Source: Juglans regia (lineage: Eukaryota > Streptophyta > Magnoliopsida > Fagales > Juglandaceae). From it: 64,000 nucleotides of DNA. This document shows positions 48,801 to 60,834 of the stretch, in pieces. Both the position numbers and the translations under genes were made by a program. Within the stretch, counting starts at the first letter, position 1; each line of letters starts with the position of its first letter. The notes under the pieces were generated by a model. It saw only the letters and a program-made list of their open reading frames with translations. It had not been told where the DNA came from and searched no databases. The stretch lies in contig NC_049914.1 in NCBI RefSeq assembly GCF_001411555.2, positions 16,219,798 to 16,283,797 of the forward strand, written 5' to 3'.

Positions 48801-49602
48801 ACACTTCTAACCACCTCAAATAAATAAAATTCATATTTCTAGCATCGAAGTGAGTGATAACACTGACTATATTGACAGACTAAAACCTATCCGATTGGTC
48901 GATTCGTAAAAACTTATGGAGTTTTTACGAGATTCCTAAAGTCAATAGAAATTCCACCAATGAATTTTTAGCGGGCTGTTACACGACGCATTCATGTTAT
49001 TTTACTATCATGCATGCATCTGTATGCTGCTAGTTATGTTGGTAGTTGACATGCTTAGATTTATAATCAAACCTCACTTGGTAGTCCCAAGTCCAACTAC
49101 CATTCCCTCTGAAATGGATGACTATGTGTTAGGACCTGGAGAGCTAGTTGATGACTGACTGCATGAGGTGATTAGGGCCCGATGCGATGACGTGGAGATT
49201 GTTACTTCATGCCTCCAGTTTTTATATAGGATTATGACTATCGTAGCTTAGTTGCACGAGCGGCTCAGTGAGTTAGCACAATATTTATGTTACTCAGTAC
49301 TGTACTTCTGTAGCGTTGTCTCTAGTACTCTTTTATGTTACAGTCGTGATGGACAAGTTTTGTAACATTACAGTTATTAGTTTGTTATGAAGTTAAGAAG
49401 TATGTTATGTTTTGAGATATAGTTTCTAGTACAGTGTTACTTATTAAAAGAAAATAATTATCCACTACGTATATTGTATACTGTTAGATGCATGCTACAT
49501 GCATTGCATCTTTAATTATCATGAATAGGGGCAGATAAATTTGTGTTGCACGTCTAGACGCTTTAGAGTTCTTCCAATTCCAAGTGAATTTGGGGGCGTC
49601 AA

Positions 49603-50402
49603 AGTCGCTACAAATCCATATAATCACTTATCCCAATTCGTTAGTCATTATTGCCAAAATGCCAAAGTCTTCTTGGTCCCTTTGCATGATTTGGTGGGGG
49701 TGTTATAGACGTTTCTCCAGTGCAATATGTTATCTCATCTGATGGGCAAATAAGGGATGGCTACTCCATTGTTTGAAACCAAGAAAATCACTTATACCTG
49801 ATCGACGTGGTGCAAGTCAGCTCGCCTAAATCTTTTTTTTTTTGGTAATTCCTCGAAGGGTGATTTTTGTGGTACCCCGATCCTCATAAAAGACTAGGCA
49901 AGGAGGTTCCGTGGTGCCACGGGTGCTGGTCGATCGCTCAAAATCCCAAAGGCAAAATATAGGCGTGTAACAATCCAGAGGGAAGTACATGTGTAAGATA
50001 TTTAATTTACGGATGTTGATCTACCTTTTTCAGAAGTTCTTGGAAAGAGGCACCGCATCATGGTTGAAATCGCAACGGAATTGAAATAGAACACATGAAA
50101 ACATTGTTGATCTAGTAAAATAAATGCTATGCTTTATGAAAAATGGGTTTCTAGTCCTTTATTAACCTTATAACCTTACATCATCAAAAATACACATGGT
50201 TACATATGATGGCAGACTAATTACCATAAGCGTTAGGCTTAATATTGTATATCTTACAAAAGGCACAAGATAGCTATGGTGGGTATTGGTGCTAAGACGG
50301 GTCCTAGTCTCTGGAATCAGGACTCGGACATGATTGACTCTTCTTCCTCAAGCATCGTATCGGGGTCTGTACCTACATCAAAAGTCCATGGTCCCGAAAA
50401 CA
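49603..50402. other. Spacer left of the 5.7-kb LTR-like unit, no gene
   Basis: No gene was recognised. The sequence may belong to the element into which the 50403-56116 unit inserted. The last five bases (50398-50402, aaaca) nearly match 56117-56121 (gaaca). Confidence 0.45.
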
Positions 50403-51400
50403 TGTAACGCCCTTCCTTGTGATGGGACTTTTTCCAAAGTATTTTTATAAAAGGACGACGGGAATTACCGTCCAATTTAAAACTTTTCACTTGCATTCCT
50501 AGGGTGCGAGACTCCACGTTTATAATTTAAAATGTTCTTTGGGATAAAAGAGGTTTATAGTGGAAAACATAAATCTTATAATAAAAAGGCCTCCCGTACG
50601 TTTAAAACTCGTGCCTAGACTTCCGTGCTCTTCCCCATGGGCCGTGTTTGTCCCGATCATGCAGTTCCTGTGGGGGGAGGGACATGCATAAAAACTAAAA
50701 TGAGTCGAAGACTCGTAAGCATTACTTCATACGGTTAAAATATAATAACATAGGTTTTCATTCATGCATTCGTCACTCGTACATACTATTACGTACGTGC
50801 ATACGTGCGTTCATTTGAAAACTTCACTGGACGGGATTTTTCTCTTTTAAACATGGGCATCCTTTTCGTAAAATGTTTCTCCCGGCAGTGCTTTCGTTTC
50901 TTCAAGAGTTCATGCGTGTTTATGTGAATGCGTGCGTTCTTTTGAAAACGTCACTGACGGGGCTTTTCTTTTTAAAAGGCTTTCCTTTCTTTAAAATGTG
51001 TCTCCTTTCAGTGCCTTCATTTCTTAAAGGTTCATGCATTCGTGCGTTCATACATACATGCATACATCCATTCGTTCTTATCACTTTCATAGGCCAGTAC
51101 ACACTGTTATGCCCCATGTTTTTGGGGTTAGCGGTCTTCCTTTGGACCCGGATTCCTCCCGTGGCCACGGGTTGGGAATCCCTTTCATAGGGGCAGCATT
51201 GGGTGCACTTCCAGTACTACTTACCCGGCATTGCAATCTGCCCATTCATTGGTACCCTTTTCATTCATTCATGTGGCCGTTACGTATCTTCATACATTCA
51301 TGCTTTCATTTCTTTCTTTCTTACTTTTCATTCATTCGTTCATGTCAGCTCGAAAGAGCTGGAGCTTTCATTCATTTCTTTCTTTCATTTAACAGTCCTT

Positions 51401-51460
51401 TCTTTTCATGAGAAAATATTTCTTTTCTTGAGAAAATATTTCTTTTCTTGAGAAAATATC
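51401..51460 (+). repeat. Three 20-bp tandem units
   Basis: The unit TCTTTTCTTGAGAAAATATT repeats exactly at 51401, 51421 and 51441, with one substitution in the first and one at the end of the last. Each unit holds the hairpin TTTTC-TTGA-GAAAA. Confidence 0.95.
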
Positions 51461-53303
51461 GTTTGGGGCGTAAGCCCGAAAATGGTCTTTTCGTCTTTCA
51501 GTTCATTTCAGTTCTATCATTTCTTTAACGGTTCGTTCGTGGAAAACTTCATTAAGAACATACCTGGGCTTAAACGTCAGCTTTCATGGCATCCCATAAG
51601 CATCACCTTGAATGTCGTCAATCATGGCATCCACGAGCGTCACCCCGTGGCGCACACCAGAGCTTCGGTTCGTAGGATCCATAAAAGCATCCGCTTTCAT
51701 GCCTTTCATGCATTTCATCAGTTTATGGATTTTCTTAAAAAATACATACAATAGATACAACGTATAGTCATCCATTCACATGCGAACAATTAATACTTTG
51801 GTTGCATAAACAGGGGCTGCCAAGGAGGGGCCGTACATACTTATATATTTGAACACTTAGCATTTTCTTTCTTAAAACGTCTTTCATCTTTTCTTAAAGC
51901 GTCATAAAGGAAAAGCTTTCGTTTTCATTTTCTTTTATATTATAAAGACTCTAGAAGAGTATGAACGTAACACTTACCTGGACTCCATGCGATTTGCATA
52001 TCATGCAGTCTATTCATGTGCTTGTTAGATGACAACCTACATGCATACACATAACTTTAACGTCATTCGCTATCTAATGCATAATCAACTTAAACTATAA
52101 ATAGAACTACGTTATACTTGGAACACTCTCCTTCTATCCCATGCACTTACGTGCCCTTCACTATGTTAAACCTTTCGGGGACCACTTGCGGTCACCCCAT
52201 CTTCCAACTCAAGGTCTTGTCTCGAGTGCTCATCCACTAAAGTGAATCCATTATTCACCTTAGGATTAGGACACTAAGACATTCGTCTTACTCTTCTTAC
52301 AACCACATTCTGACGCATGATTCTGATCGATGGAATCATGCATCCCAATCCTAACGATGCACCCGTCACTACCTTCATGCACCTTAGCCCATACTAAATC
52401 CTCATTCCCATCCATACAAGCCACACGGCTCTAAGCCAACTCTGAGGCTCAAGCACCGTGTAACTGTATTTAGGACAGATTACCCATTACATATGGTGAA
52501 TCTGTCCGACACGTGTGTCTCACCATGTTACACATGTGCCTTACCCCTTTATCACCTAAGATCAACATATAACATGTTGATCACCTGCTCGTAGGGACAA
52601 GGGTCATGCTCCGATACCAATCTTCTCTTAATCCGACTAGCATGACTCTTCACGCTACCCGTCCCTTTTGACAGTTCATCCCAACACTTAACACGACAAG
52701 ACTCCATTCACAACTACACCTTATGTCACGTCACATAGCCCGAGATTGCTCCAGAGCTACACTGTGACCTTGTCGCGTTACCCAACATTCTGCTACGTCA
52801 ACTCCTGACTCATCACAAGTACGGTTCCTCACATACTCCCGTCATATCGTGACATCTCATCACGTTCCCTTTACGCTATTCCTACACTTTAACACTTCAC
52901 CCATCACAAGCATGACTTCCAATAATCACGTCACTTCGTGACGTTGCCCAGTCATGCTTCCGCTGCGTACTCTTACACTTTTTCCACTACTTCGCCCATC
53001 ACAAGCACGACTGTCAGTAGTCATGTCACTTCATGGCATTTCTCAGTCATGCTTCCGCTGCGTACTCTTATACTTGTTCTGATACTTCACGCATACTCCT
53101 AGCCATAAGTCCATCACAGTGACACTTGTCACCTCAGACTACAGGCTATGCCATAACTACTTCGGGACACTGTTCCACAGTTCCCGACACTATCCATCAC
53201 GTTCAATGCCCATTAATCACATAACCATCTTTATCTCTACGGCACGCCACACGGAGTGTCGCTGCCACGTGGAGTACACTCCACCAATACTTCCTTCACA
53301 TAC

Positions 53304-54120
53304 GCCACATTACCATTATGGCATACCTGCCATATGGTACAGCACTCCATCACATGGAATACACTCTGGATATACTCCATGCACGTTATGCCACATCACC
53401 ACTATGGCATACCCGTCGTATAGTGCATCACTATACCACATGAAGTACACTCCATGTGTACTCCATTCATATACACCATGCCACATCACCACTATGGCAT
53501 ACCTGCCATCTGGTACAACACTCCATCACATGGAATATACTCTGCATATACTCCATGCACGTTACGCCACATCACTACTATGGCATACCTGCCATATGGT
53601 ATAGCACTCCATCACATGGAATACACTTTGCATATACTCCATGCACGTTACGCCACATCACCACTACGGCATACTCGCCGTATAGTGCATCACTATACCA
53701 CATGGAGTACACTCCATGTGTACTCCATTCATATACACCACGTCACATCACCATTATGGCGTATTCGCCACATGGTGCGTTACTCCACTACATGGAATAC
53801 AGTCTGCATATATTCCATGCATGTTACGCCACATCACCACTATGGCATACATGCCATATGGTGCATCTCACCATCACATAGAGTACATTCCACATGTACT
53901 CCTTTTACACGCTCTACGCCACTGAGTACACTCCACTCATACTTATCTCATTCCACAATACGCCAGGAGGGTATATTTTACATATACTCTCCTTATCTCA
54001 CATTACGTCACACACAAAGTACACCCAGCGTGTACTATTCCCATTCCACATGCCACATCACCATTATGGCATATCTGCCACATGGTGCATTACTCCACCA
54101 TACGGACTACATTCCACATG
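53304..54120 (+). repeat. Minisatellite of about 87 bp in unit (h)
   Basis: The phrase GCCACATCACCACTATGGCA and variants begin units at 53304, 53390, 53480, 53565, 53652, 53741 and 53828, spacings 85-90; a further unit is at about 54054 after a disrupted stretch. Two unit types alternate: one with gccatatggtacagcactcc, the other with gtatagtgcatcactatacc. The array is free of stops in one frame for over 300 codons, which explains the long ORF there. Confidence 0.9.
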
Positions 54121-54479
54121 TATTCCCTTCACATATACACTACGCCACATACACACAGAGTACACTCAGCGTGTACTATTTCCATTCCACATACACCACG
54201 CCACCATTACAGCACATATTCCCCAATCACACTACATGGCACAGTCCACAACACTTCCCATCTACACCCAACACATCACAGCACACTACACGGCACAGTG
54301 CACCTCCATACAACACAGATAAGTCCAACACTTCACTACACAGAATGCCCAACACTTCATCACACCACCACATCACGATACCACAACTCCACAAATACTA
54401 ACAGCACATACCACAACCTAGTCAACTAATCAATATCTAACATAATTAACAAGGGATAAAGGGTTATACCATCGACGGG

Positions 54480-55500
54480 ATAACCCGTTCGTTGCTCATT
54501 GACCGTCACAGCCGATGATGTTGGAAGAGTCGTACGTGGCGGCTAACTCACGTATGGTGACTGTTTAGGCGTTTGGATAGCTAGGTGTGGTCTTGGAAGG
54601 GCTCATGGTGGCCTTGTGATGGTGGCAAGGAGCATAACACGACAGATCTAGCCGTGTGCAGTGGCGGTCAATCACACGTAGTGACTGTCCATCACGTGCA
54701 ATGGTTACCCACCACATAAAGTGGTGGTTTGGACCTAGGGCTTGGCTAAGGGAGGTGCGGTGGATCTCGTGGTGGCGTCGAGGTGGTGCCACTGTGGCAG
54801 ATCTGGCCATACCGTGGAGGAGAAGCCGTGGGAGAGTGAGAGAGAGTGTGTGCTTTCGTGGGTGGCAGATCGGGGCCATGGGAGGTTGGGTTGGCTTGGT
54901 GGCAGCCTGAGGAGGCTGGAGGTGGTCGTTACCAGCCGTGGGTGGCGGTGCACGGTGGTGCACGGCGTGCAACCCGTGCGTGAGAGAGGGAGAAGCCGTG
55001 AGGTGGAGGACGGGGCTTCTGGCCATGGGTCACGTGGAGGAGCCATGGTGTCGCTAGGTGGCCGTGGGTGCTACGCACAGCAGCGCTAGAGGCCTCGCAC
55101 GGTGAAGCATTGCGTGGGTCTCCTTGTGCGTGCGTGTGCGACGGAGGGGGAAGGTGGCTGCATGGGAGGTGCTGGTTTTGCTGGAGGGTGGTGGTCGACG
55201 GCAAAGGAAGCTGCCATGGAGGTGGTGGCGGCGCAGTGGCCTTGAGCCCATTCGGGCTTCAGACTTCCAAGGGAGAGGAAGAGAGGGCATGAGAGGGAGA
55301 GGCTGGAATGGATGGACTCGCCGGAGGGAGAGGAGGCCAATGGCGTCGACGGTGAGGATGGGCGACGTACGGCGGCGCCGGGCTGTGCGTTGGAAGCTTC
55401 GACGTGAAGGGAGACAGCGTACCACGTACGCCGAAGGAGAGAGGGAGGAGAGAGAGGCTATGGGGAAATGAGGGGAAAAGAGAGGGGGTCTGGGTTTATA
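54480..55500. other. GC-rich block of unit (h), no gene called
   Basis: A sharp rise in G on the plus strand, with repeated words such as gtggtggc, gccgtggg and gagagagg. Overlapping ORFs of 60-153 codons occur in nearly all frames, as expected when stop codons are rare, and none shows a domain. It resembles 20041-20960 in style. It ends with tgggtttataatcc at 55490, where a TATA-like word marks the return to AT-rich DNA. Confidence 0.5.
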
Positions 55501-56116
55501 ATCCAGTCCCTTCGTCTTGGGGTCTAAGCAACGATCTAACGATGAGGAATTAAAATACTGATTTGAAAATGCGTAAATGTTAACTTAATTAAAAGCACTT
55601 AGAGGAATTAAGATAAATATTATTTTAAACTAACTTTAGTTTATAAAATAATATTCTTCATCATTAATAAAATGAAGTCTCACCTAAAATATTTAAAAGG
55701 ATTAAACCATTTAATTAATAAAAGTTCTCAACATAATTTAAATATCATAATATCTTAAATAATTGAAATCATTTTAATACTAATATTAAAATGATTTCCG
55801 GCAATTATAATATTTTTGGAGCTCTTCAAGAATATTATGATTTTCGTATTTAAGATCAAATCTTAATTCAATAACAATGAAAATACTCCTTATAAATATT
55901 TCCAGCATATTTAAAACACTAGGCGTGCCCTAGAAGTCACACGATATCTTCGAGACACGTCATCATGGTTCGACACGCATAACTTGGCTCGCAGTCGCTC
56001 GTGAGAAGAGCAGATTGATCGCATAATCTCTGCCTTCAGGATTTGCTTACGTCATAAAGATGAAATATACGTCAGAAAGAAGAAGCGTACGTAAGAAGAA
56101 GGAGCAGGGTATCACA

Positions 56117-56302
56117 GAACAAAGCCATAGGTAGGTTAGACAGCTATGACAAAACTGCTAATGAGAAATAATGCCACCGAAGATGCTATGAAAACTTTTT
56201 ATATAAATACTAAATAAACACGTATATGTGGAGAGGAATCACCCTCACTCTTACAGGTACGTGCATCCTTTAAACCTGGCGAGGAATTTCCCTTTGAATC
56301 AA

Positions 56303-56336
<34 letters not shown>

Positions 56337-57117
56337 CATGGCGAGGAATCACCCTCTCGGGATGTTACACTCTCTTATGCAAAATAGATTAAGCACATTG
56401 GTAATATTATGGCGAGGAGTAACCCATCTACATGTAAGTAGAAAACCTATGAAAAAGCAGTATTCAACATATTTCAGCCAAGTAACATTCTTCCACCACA
56501 CGAGTGCTCATCACATAGATATTTACATGTAGGCATTTAGTCACCACACAAGTATACATTCATCACACAGGCACACAAATACTTGTTGTATCAGGGATGC
56601 TGCTCTACCCGATCAACTAACTCGAAGACACCAACACATGATACGCAGAGGATCCCACATCCCAACCATCAAGTGAGGCCAAATACAATTTCTTTCCACC
56701 CCACTCCCCACGAGGCATTCTCCTTCTTGTATGATGTAAGTGATAACTTTTCACGGAATGGTCCTGAGGAATTCTTCATCCTGTAACATGAATAGAGACT
56801 CATGCTACTGACTACTCACACACACACACACACCAATATCTAAGGATCCCACATAGGGTCTCAACGTCCGATATCAAAAATAGTTAAAGCATTGAAAAAA
56901 TTTAAAACATTGAAATCAACGAGTAAATATAGATAGAAACATAATCCTTGAAATATTTATTCATGCTTGTAGAATAGGAGAGAAGTTACAGGAATACTGC
57001 AATGCCTCTTACACACAACATTTAGCCCACATTACCAGCACAGTCTTAGAAGCTAAACTACCTTCCTACATTGGAAGTTCTCTCATTACCTCTCTGCTCC
57101 TTGCTTTCCGCAGTGAT
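56117..57117. other. Repeat-derived spacer with AT microsatellite
   Basis: No gene. The phrase atggcgagga, followed by atcaccctct or a variant, recurs at about 56231, 56339 and 56410, resembling the gatggaatcac words of the giant-LTR family. A perfect (AT)n run of about 29 bases lies at 56306-56334 and a short (CA)n run at 56816-56832. Confidence 0.5.
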
Positions 57118-57540
57118 TGTGACACCCCCAAACCCCCCGCTTGGGATTTGACTGAGATTGAAGCGTATGTAACACAATGTCACATACTCATCATTCACGA
57201 CAGTTAACATGCAATGCACCTAGCATATTACTGGCAGTATGCAATAATTGCAACCGAATAATTTAAAACTATGAAGGTTGAGCAATTCAATATGATACCA
57301 AATAAAATACTATTAATCCCAAAAGTACTTGTTTAGCAGGCTTGATGAATCAGGAAATGCTTGAAAAAAAGTAAAAAAAAAAAAAAAAGGGGGGGGGGGG
57401 GAGAGACTGATGAAATTCCCGTCATGCATGTGCACAATGACAAACTACTAGGTACTTGTTGAACCCAAAATACACCTCGAAAAATAAAGGCCTAACCAAC
57501 TAACCAAGCCTGCTAAACAAGCCCATCAGACTGAGCCTTG
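57118..57540 (-). repeat. Giant-LTR family fragment (f)
   Basis: It begins TGTGACACCCCCAAACC and continues with cttgggatttgactgagatt, gaagcgtatgtaacac and gcagtatgcaataattgcaa, matching the start of member (a) and of fragment (g). An A-run followed directly by a run of about 13 G (57370-57402) lies inside. The fragment ends where unrelated sequence starts at about 57541. Confidence 0.7.
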
Positions 57541-57749
57541 TGTGTATATGTGTCAGATCGGGCGGGCAACCCTGGGGTCTCCCTTCAACAGTGAGGACGA
57601 AGTCTCAAAAGGGAAAACGGTAGCCTATCTCCCCTTGGGAAGCCCCCAACGAGGGGGCACACTGGTTGACTTGCAGACCGAACCTACCCCCATTAGGGAG
57701 GACCTGTTGAGATCCTCGAAGGACAAGATACATTAAATGTGGTAACACG
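57541..57749 (+). repeat. Gypsy-like fragment interrupted by giant LTR (b), left part
   Basis: Non-coding, relatively GC-rich sequence continuing after the giant LTR at 62003 (the five bases acacg are duplicated). It contains cattaaatgtgg, similar to the motif at 32735 and 62163. The 64-codon frame here has no motif. Confidence 0.5.
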
Positions 57750-60700
57750 TGTAATAGCCGGCTAGAAATTCATCGGTGAAATTTCTATAGGTCTTAGGAA
57801 CCTCGTGAAAACACCGTAAGTTTTCACGATTCGACCAATTGCGTAGGCTTTAGTCTGTCAACATAGCCTGAGTTATTATCACTCACTATGGTGCCAGAAG
57901 TGCGATTTTATTTATTTGATGTAGTTAGAAGTGTCAGTTTGAGTCATGGTTTGCACCATTAGACTCAGTTGATTATTTAGGGTTTTATGGCGCAATAATC
58001 TCATTTTCAGTTTTCGGACGAAATGCTTGTTCGAAAATGCATTTTGCTTATTTCGAGTACTTCGGGATTGAATTTCAATAAACGAATTGCACAGTTAGGT
58101 TTGTACGAATATTTAAGTTTTTACAGTTCAAAATTTATGTGTCACTTTCTCGAAATGAATAGTAACTTCTATAATAGTATCTAGGGCAATGTTTTCAAAA
58201 TCAGAGTGTGAAATGTCCAAATTAGGTTAGAGAAGTTTTATTTAGACACTGGGCAAGATCTTAACCACACTTAGTGAATAGTATTGGACACTTGGCGCTA
58301 AGAAGAACAATGATATGATTTGTGAGGAATCAAGGTGTGAGATCATGCCACCAATGCGAACCCTATTCTTTTTTCATCTGATCACGAACCAAAGAGGATT
58401 TCAACTCTAGTGAAACCCTAAATAGTTGGAATCCAATTGAAACCCCAAAAAACTTGTTTAAAACTGAAACCCCAAACGGTTTCCCCAAACCCTAAAGTTG
58501 GCCTCCAAAACCCTTTTTGATCCGATTTTTAGCATTGTGTTTAATCACTTTCACATGTTATTAATTTCTCAAATTCATGTTATGACATCATTATCCAACC
58601 CTTTAAACGTTGAAATTTTGTTTGGGTCAAGAAAAATTAGATTTGGGTTTGATAGCCTCCTAAACCCTAGCCAAACCTTCTCTAAACCACAAAATGAAGC
58701 CCACTTGTTTAAGGCCCACGAATTTTGGCCACCTTGGCAAAACTTCTAGAGAAAGTTTCCACCCACCCATGGAAGATCAACCTCTACCCTCAACAGCCCC
58801 AAATAGTCCCTTAATGTGAGGGAAAAAGCCACCTCATCACACCCCATCTAGAAGGCAGCAGTAGCAGCCCACTCCCCCTCCACTATTCTTGCCTTTTTGT
58901 GACCTAAGCACCATCTCTCAAGGGTCATTCAAGCCCATACCTCACCCTCCAGAAGTCTAGAAGCGTGCAAGGCACCCTTCCTTTCATTTCATCACTTCTC
59001 ATCCTCGTTCATAGAGAGAAACACTTAGTAGCTCTCTCAAGAAGTTTTCTGAATTATTTTGTGTGGCCATTTGCGACCCCTTGTAAGTATTTTCTCGCAA
59101 TGACTCCACATTAAAGTTGTTCCTCTTTTAGTCTAATTTTCATGGATATCATATTTGTTTCATTTAGTGGTGTTTTGGTCAGTCAAAAGTTATTTTAACT
59201 ATGGAAAGGTCATTCTGGACGTTAAATTGCGGTGTGTTATATTTTGGAGTTTTTGACCAAGCTAATGGACATATCTTGGTTCAAAAATTTTATGGAGTGT
59301 TTTTAACATGTGTTTATGAATGTGAAATGAGGATTTTTTGCATGACTAAAGCTTTTAATGAAATATTTTCTTAGATCTAGAAACTTAGAAACTGGAAGTG
59401 GAAAAATAGTTTCTGTTTTGAGAAAGTTTGAATATTTTGTGCTTTAATCTTATTCCAAAGGTTTTGATATTTTTATTTGATGATCATAAGCCTCTTATAT
59501 GCATGTTAGGATTTTTTTTTAAGATATTTAGTATTAGTTTCGAAGAAATGATTTTTCTATGCAAAACGATTTCGGTTAGACTTAAGATTTGATGTTTTTG
59601 GGTTAGAACCATGTTTTATTGATTTTCAGCCAAGTGATTTTAAGTTTGATGGTTGGATCTTATTTAAGACACATTTTTAAACCATGTGATGTTTTAGTTT
59701 GAAAATCTCATCTTTTTAGGCCATGGATCAAGAGATTGATAAAAAGTAGTTAAGAAAAAGTTTCTGTTTTTGGGCTAAGTGTAGAACGGAAAACTCCAAG
59801 TATTGTTTTGTGATTTTTGATGATTTTTATTTGATGATTTAAAACATGGTTGATCTTAGGATGATGTTATGAATATATTAAGAGTAAGATTTGAATTATT
59901 TCAAAGTCTTGGAGATGTTTTGAATATGGCCAAAACTTGTGATTCAAGGGTTTGTTTTTTATTAAAAAGTTTGGATCTTTTTACTAAAAAGTTTGATGGT
60001 GATGATTAGCATTTCTTTTTAATTGATGTTTAAGTCTGTTTTTAAACTTAGGATAGGAAGATTTTTGTTGCAAAATCTCAGTTTAATCATGAGTTTTGTA
60101 TTTTAAAGAATTGCAATAAAAATCAAGGGAAATAGCCTATGTAAGTTTTGGCCCCTGTAGAGTTTTTTTGGTTGTGTTTAGTTTTAAATTTTTATGTTTT
60201 GATATTTGAGTTTAGGATAAAATTTGCATGAGGTAAGTAGATTTTGGTGATTTTTGGAGTTAGGATGCAAAATTCTTAAGTTATGGGTAAAATGGTCATT
60301 TTCCACATGTAGAGGGTAAAATGGTAATTTTACTCTAAATTAAATTTTTTTCCATGTTTCTATTTGTTAGTGATTAAATTTATAACTTTTAGAATCATTA
60401 TTATCAATTCCTTGTAATTGTGCTTGAATTCTCGTAAAACGCGACGATCAAGGTAAGTTAGTTTTTAACTTACTATCAGTTTAATGTATATGGGTGACAA
60501 GTAAAGGAACTACAGTGTTTGTATGTATGTTATCTTATGTGTCATGCCAAGTCATTGCATATTCATCCACCACACAGAATATATTTTGTCATGAATTTTG
60601 CATTTGTTATGAAAGACATTCTGTCACGTTTTACTATACATTGTAAGTACGTCTTTTTAAGTATGACATGTGTTACATGTATCTCATGTCATGTAATATT

Positions 60701-60834
60701 CATTGTTGCAAGCATGTCATGTTAAGTATGTGGTCTGTTATATGTTATGCCATGTTACGAAATGTTTCTATCTCGTGTAAATAGTATCTTTTGAATTACG
60801 TTCAAATCAATTATGTCTAGGATACTCACGATGG

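Larger units (their letters stand above)
44576..48983 (-). mobile_element. Giant solo LTR (a), 4408 bp, with perfect target duplication
   Basis: It is flanked by the 5-bp duplication cgacg (44571-44575 and 48984-48988). On the plus strand it runs TGTGACGCCCCC...GGGCTGTTACA; in the family's presumed sense (minus here) it runs TGTAACAGCCCGC...GGGGGCGTCACA. Nothing at one end is repeated directly at the other, and no gag or pol is inside, so a solo LTR fits better than a complete element. A pyrimidine-rich leader-like part and a conserved gtaagt site lie near 47630-47900. LTR size and termini suggest a Ty3/gypsy chromovirus (Tekay/Del-like); that is inference. Confidence 0.85.
42285..49602 (+). 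mobile_element. Giant-LTR family member (d), old, interrupted by member (a)
   Basis: It starts TGTAACTGCCGCTAGAAATT and ends AATTTGGGGGCGTCA, like the family's two ends (TGTAAYAGCCCGCTA... and ...GGGGGCGTCACA). The tail parts at 43600-43740 and 48989-49602 follow 60215-60340 and 61462-61997. Without the 4.4-kb insertion at 44576-48983 it is only about 2.9 kb, so parts are missing. No target duplication remains. It has no credible coding region; several ORFs of 60-115 codons have no motif. Confidence 0.7.
50403..56116 (+). mobile_element. 5.7-kb LTR-like unit (h), possibly a giant solo LTR of a second family
   Basis: It starts TGTAACGCCCTTCC and ends AGGGTATCACA, the same terminal style as the other giant LTRs (TGTAAC...CCC and ...TCACA). 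Flanks aaaca/gaaca agree at four of five bases. Inside are word-rich repeats (cattcattcgt, catgcgtgcgt), a three-unit 20-bp repeat, an 87-bp minisatellite, a GC-rich block and an AT-rich block. No gag or pol was seen. Orientation was chosen by the start motif only. Confidence 0.55.

Noticed and set aside
53454..54401. 315-codon open frame on the plus strand
   Set aside because: It is produced by the 87-bp minisatellite, and two other frames are also open over long stretches there. The peptide is a His/Thr/Tyr-rich repeat with no domain.
54565..55471. Many overlapping ORFs of 74-153 codons on both strands
   Set aside because: The block is GC-rich, so stops are rare in all frames. No frame shows a motif, a splice pattern or codon bias that sets it apart.
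58498..58749. 83-codon ORF with a similar frame at 63727-63999
   Set aside because: The likeness follows from the two giant LTRs being homologous DNA. Starts and lengths differ and no domain is seen. A test for selection on codons could reopen this.
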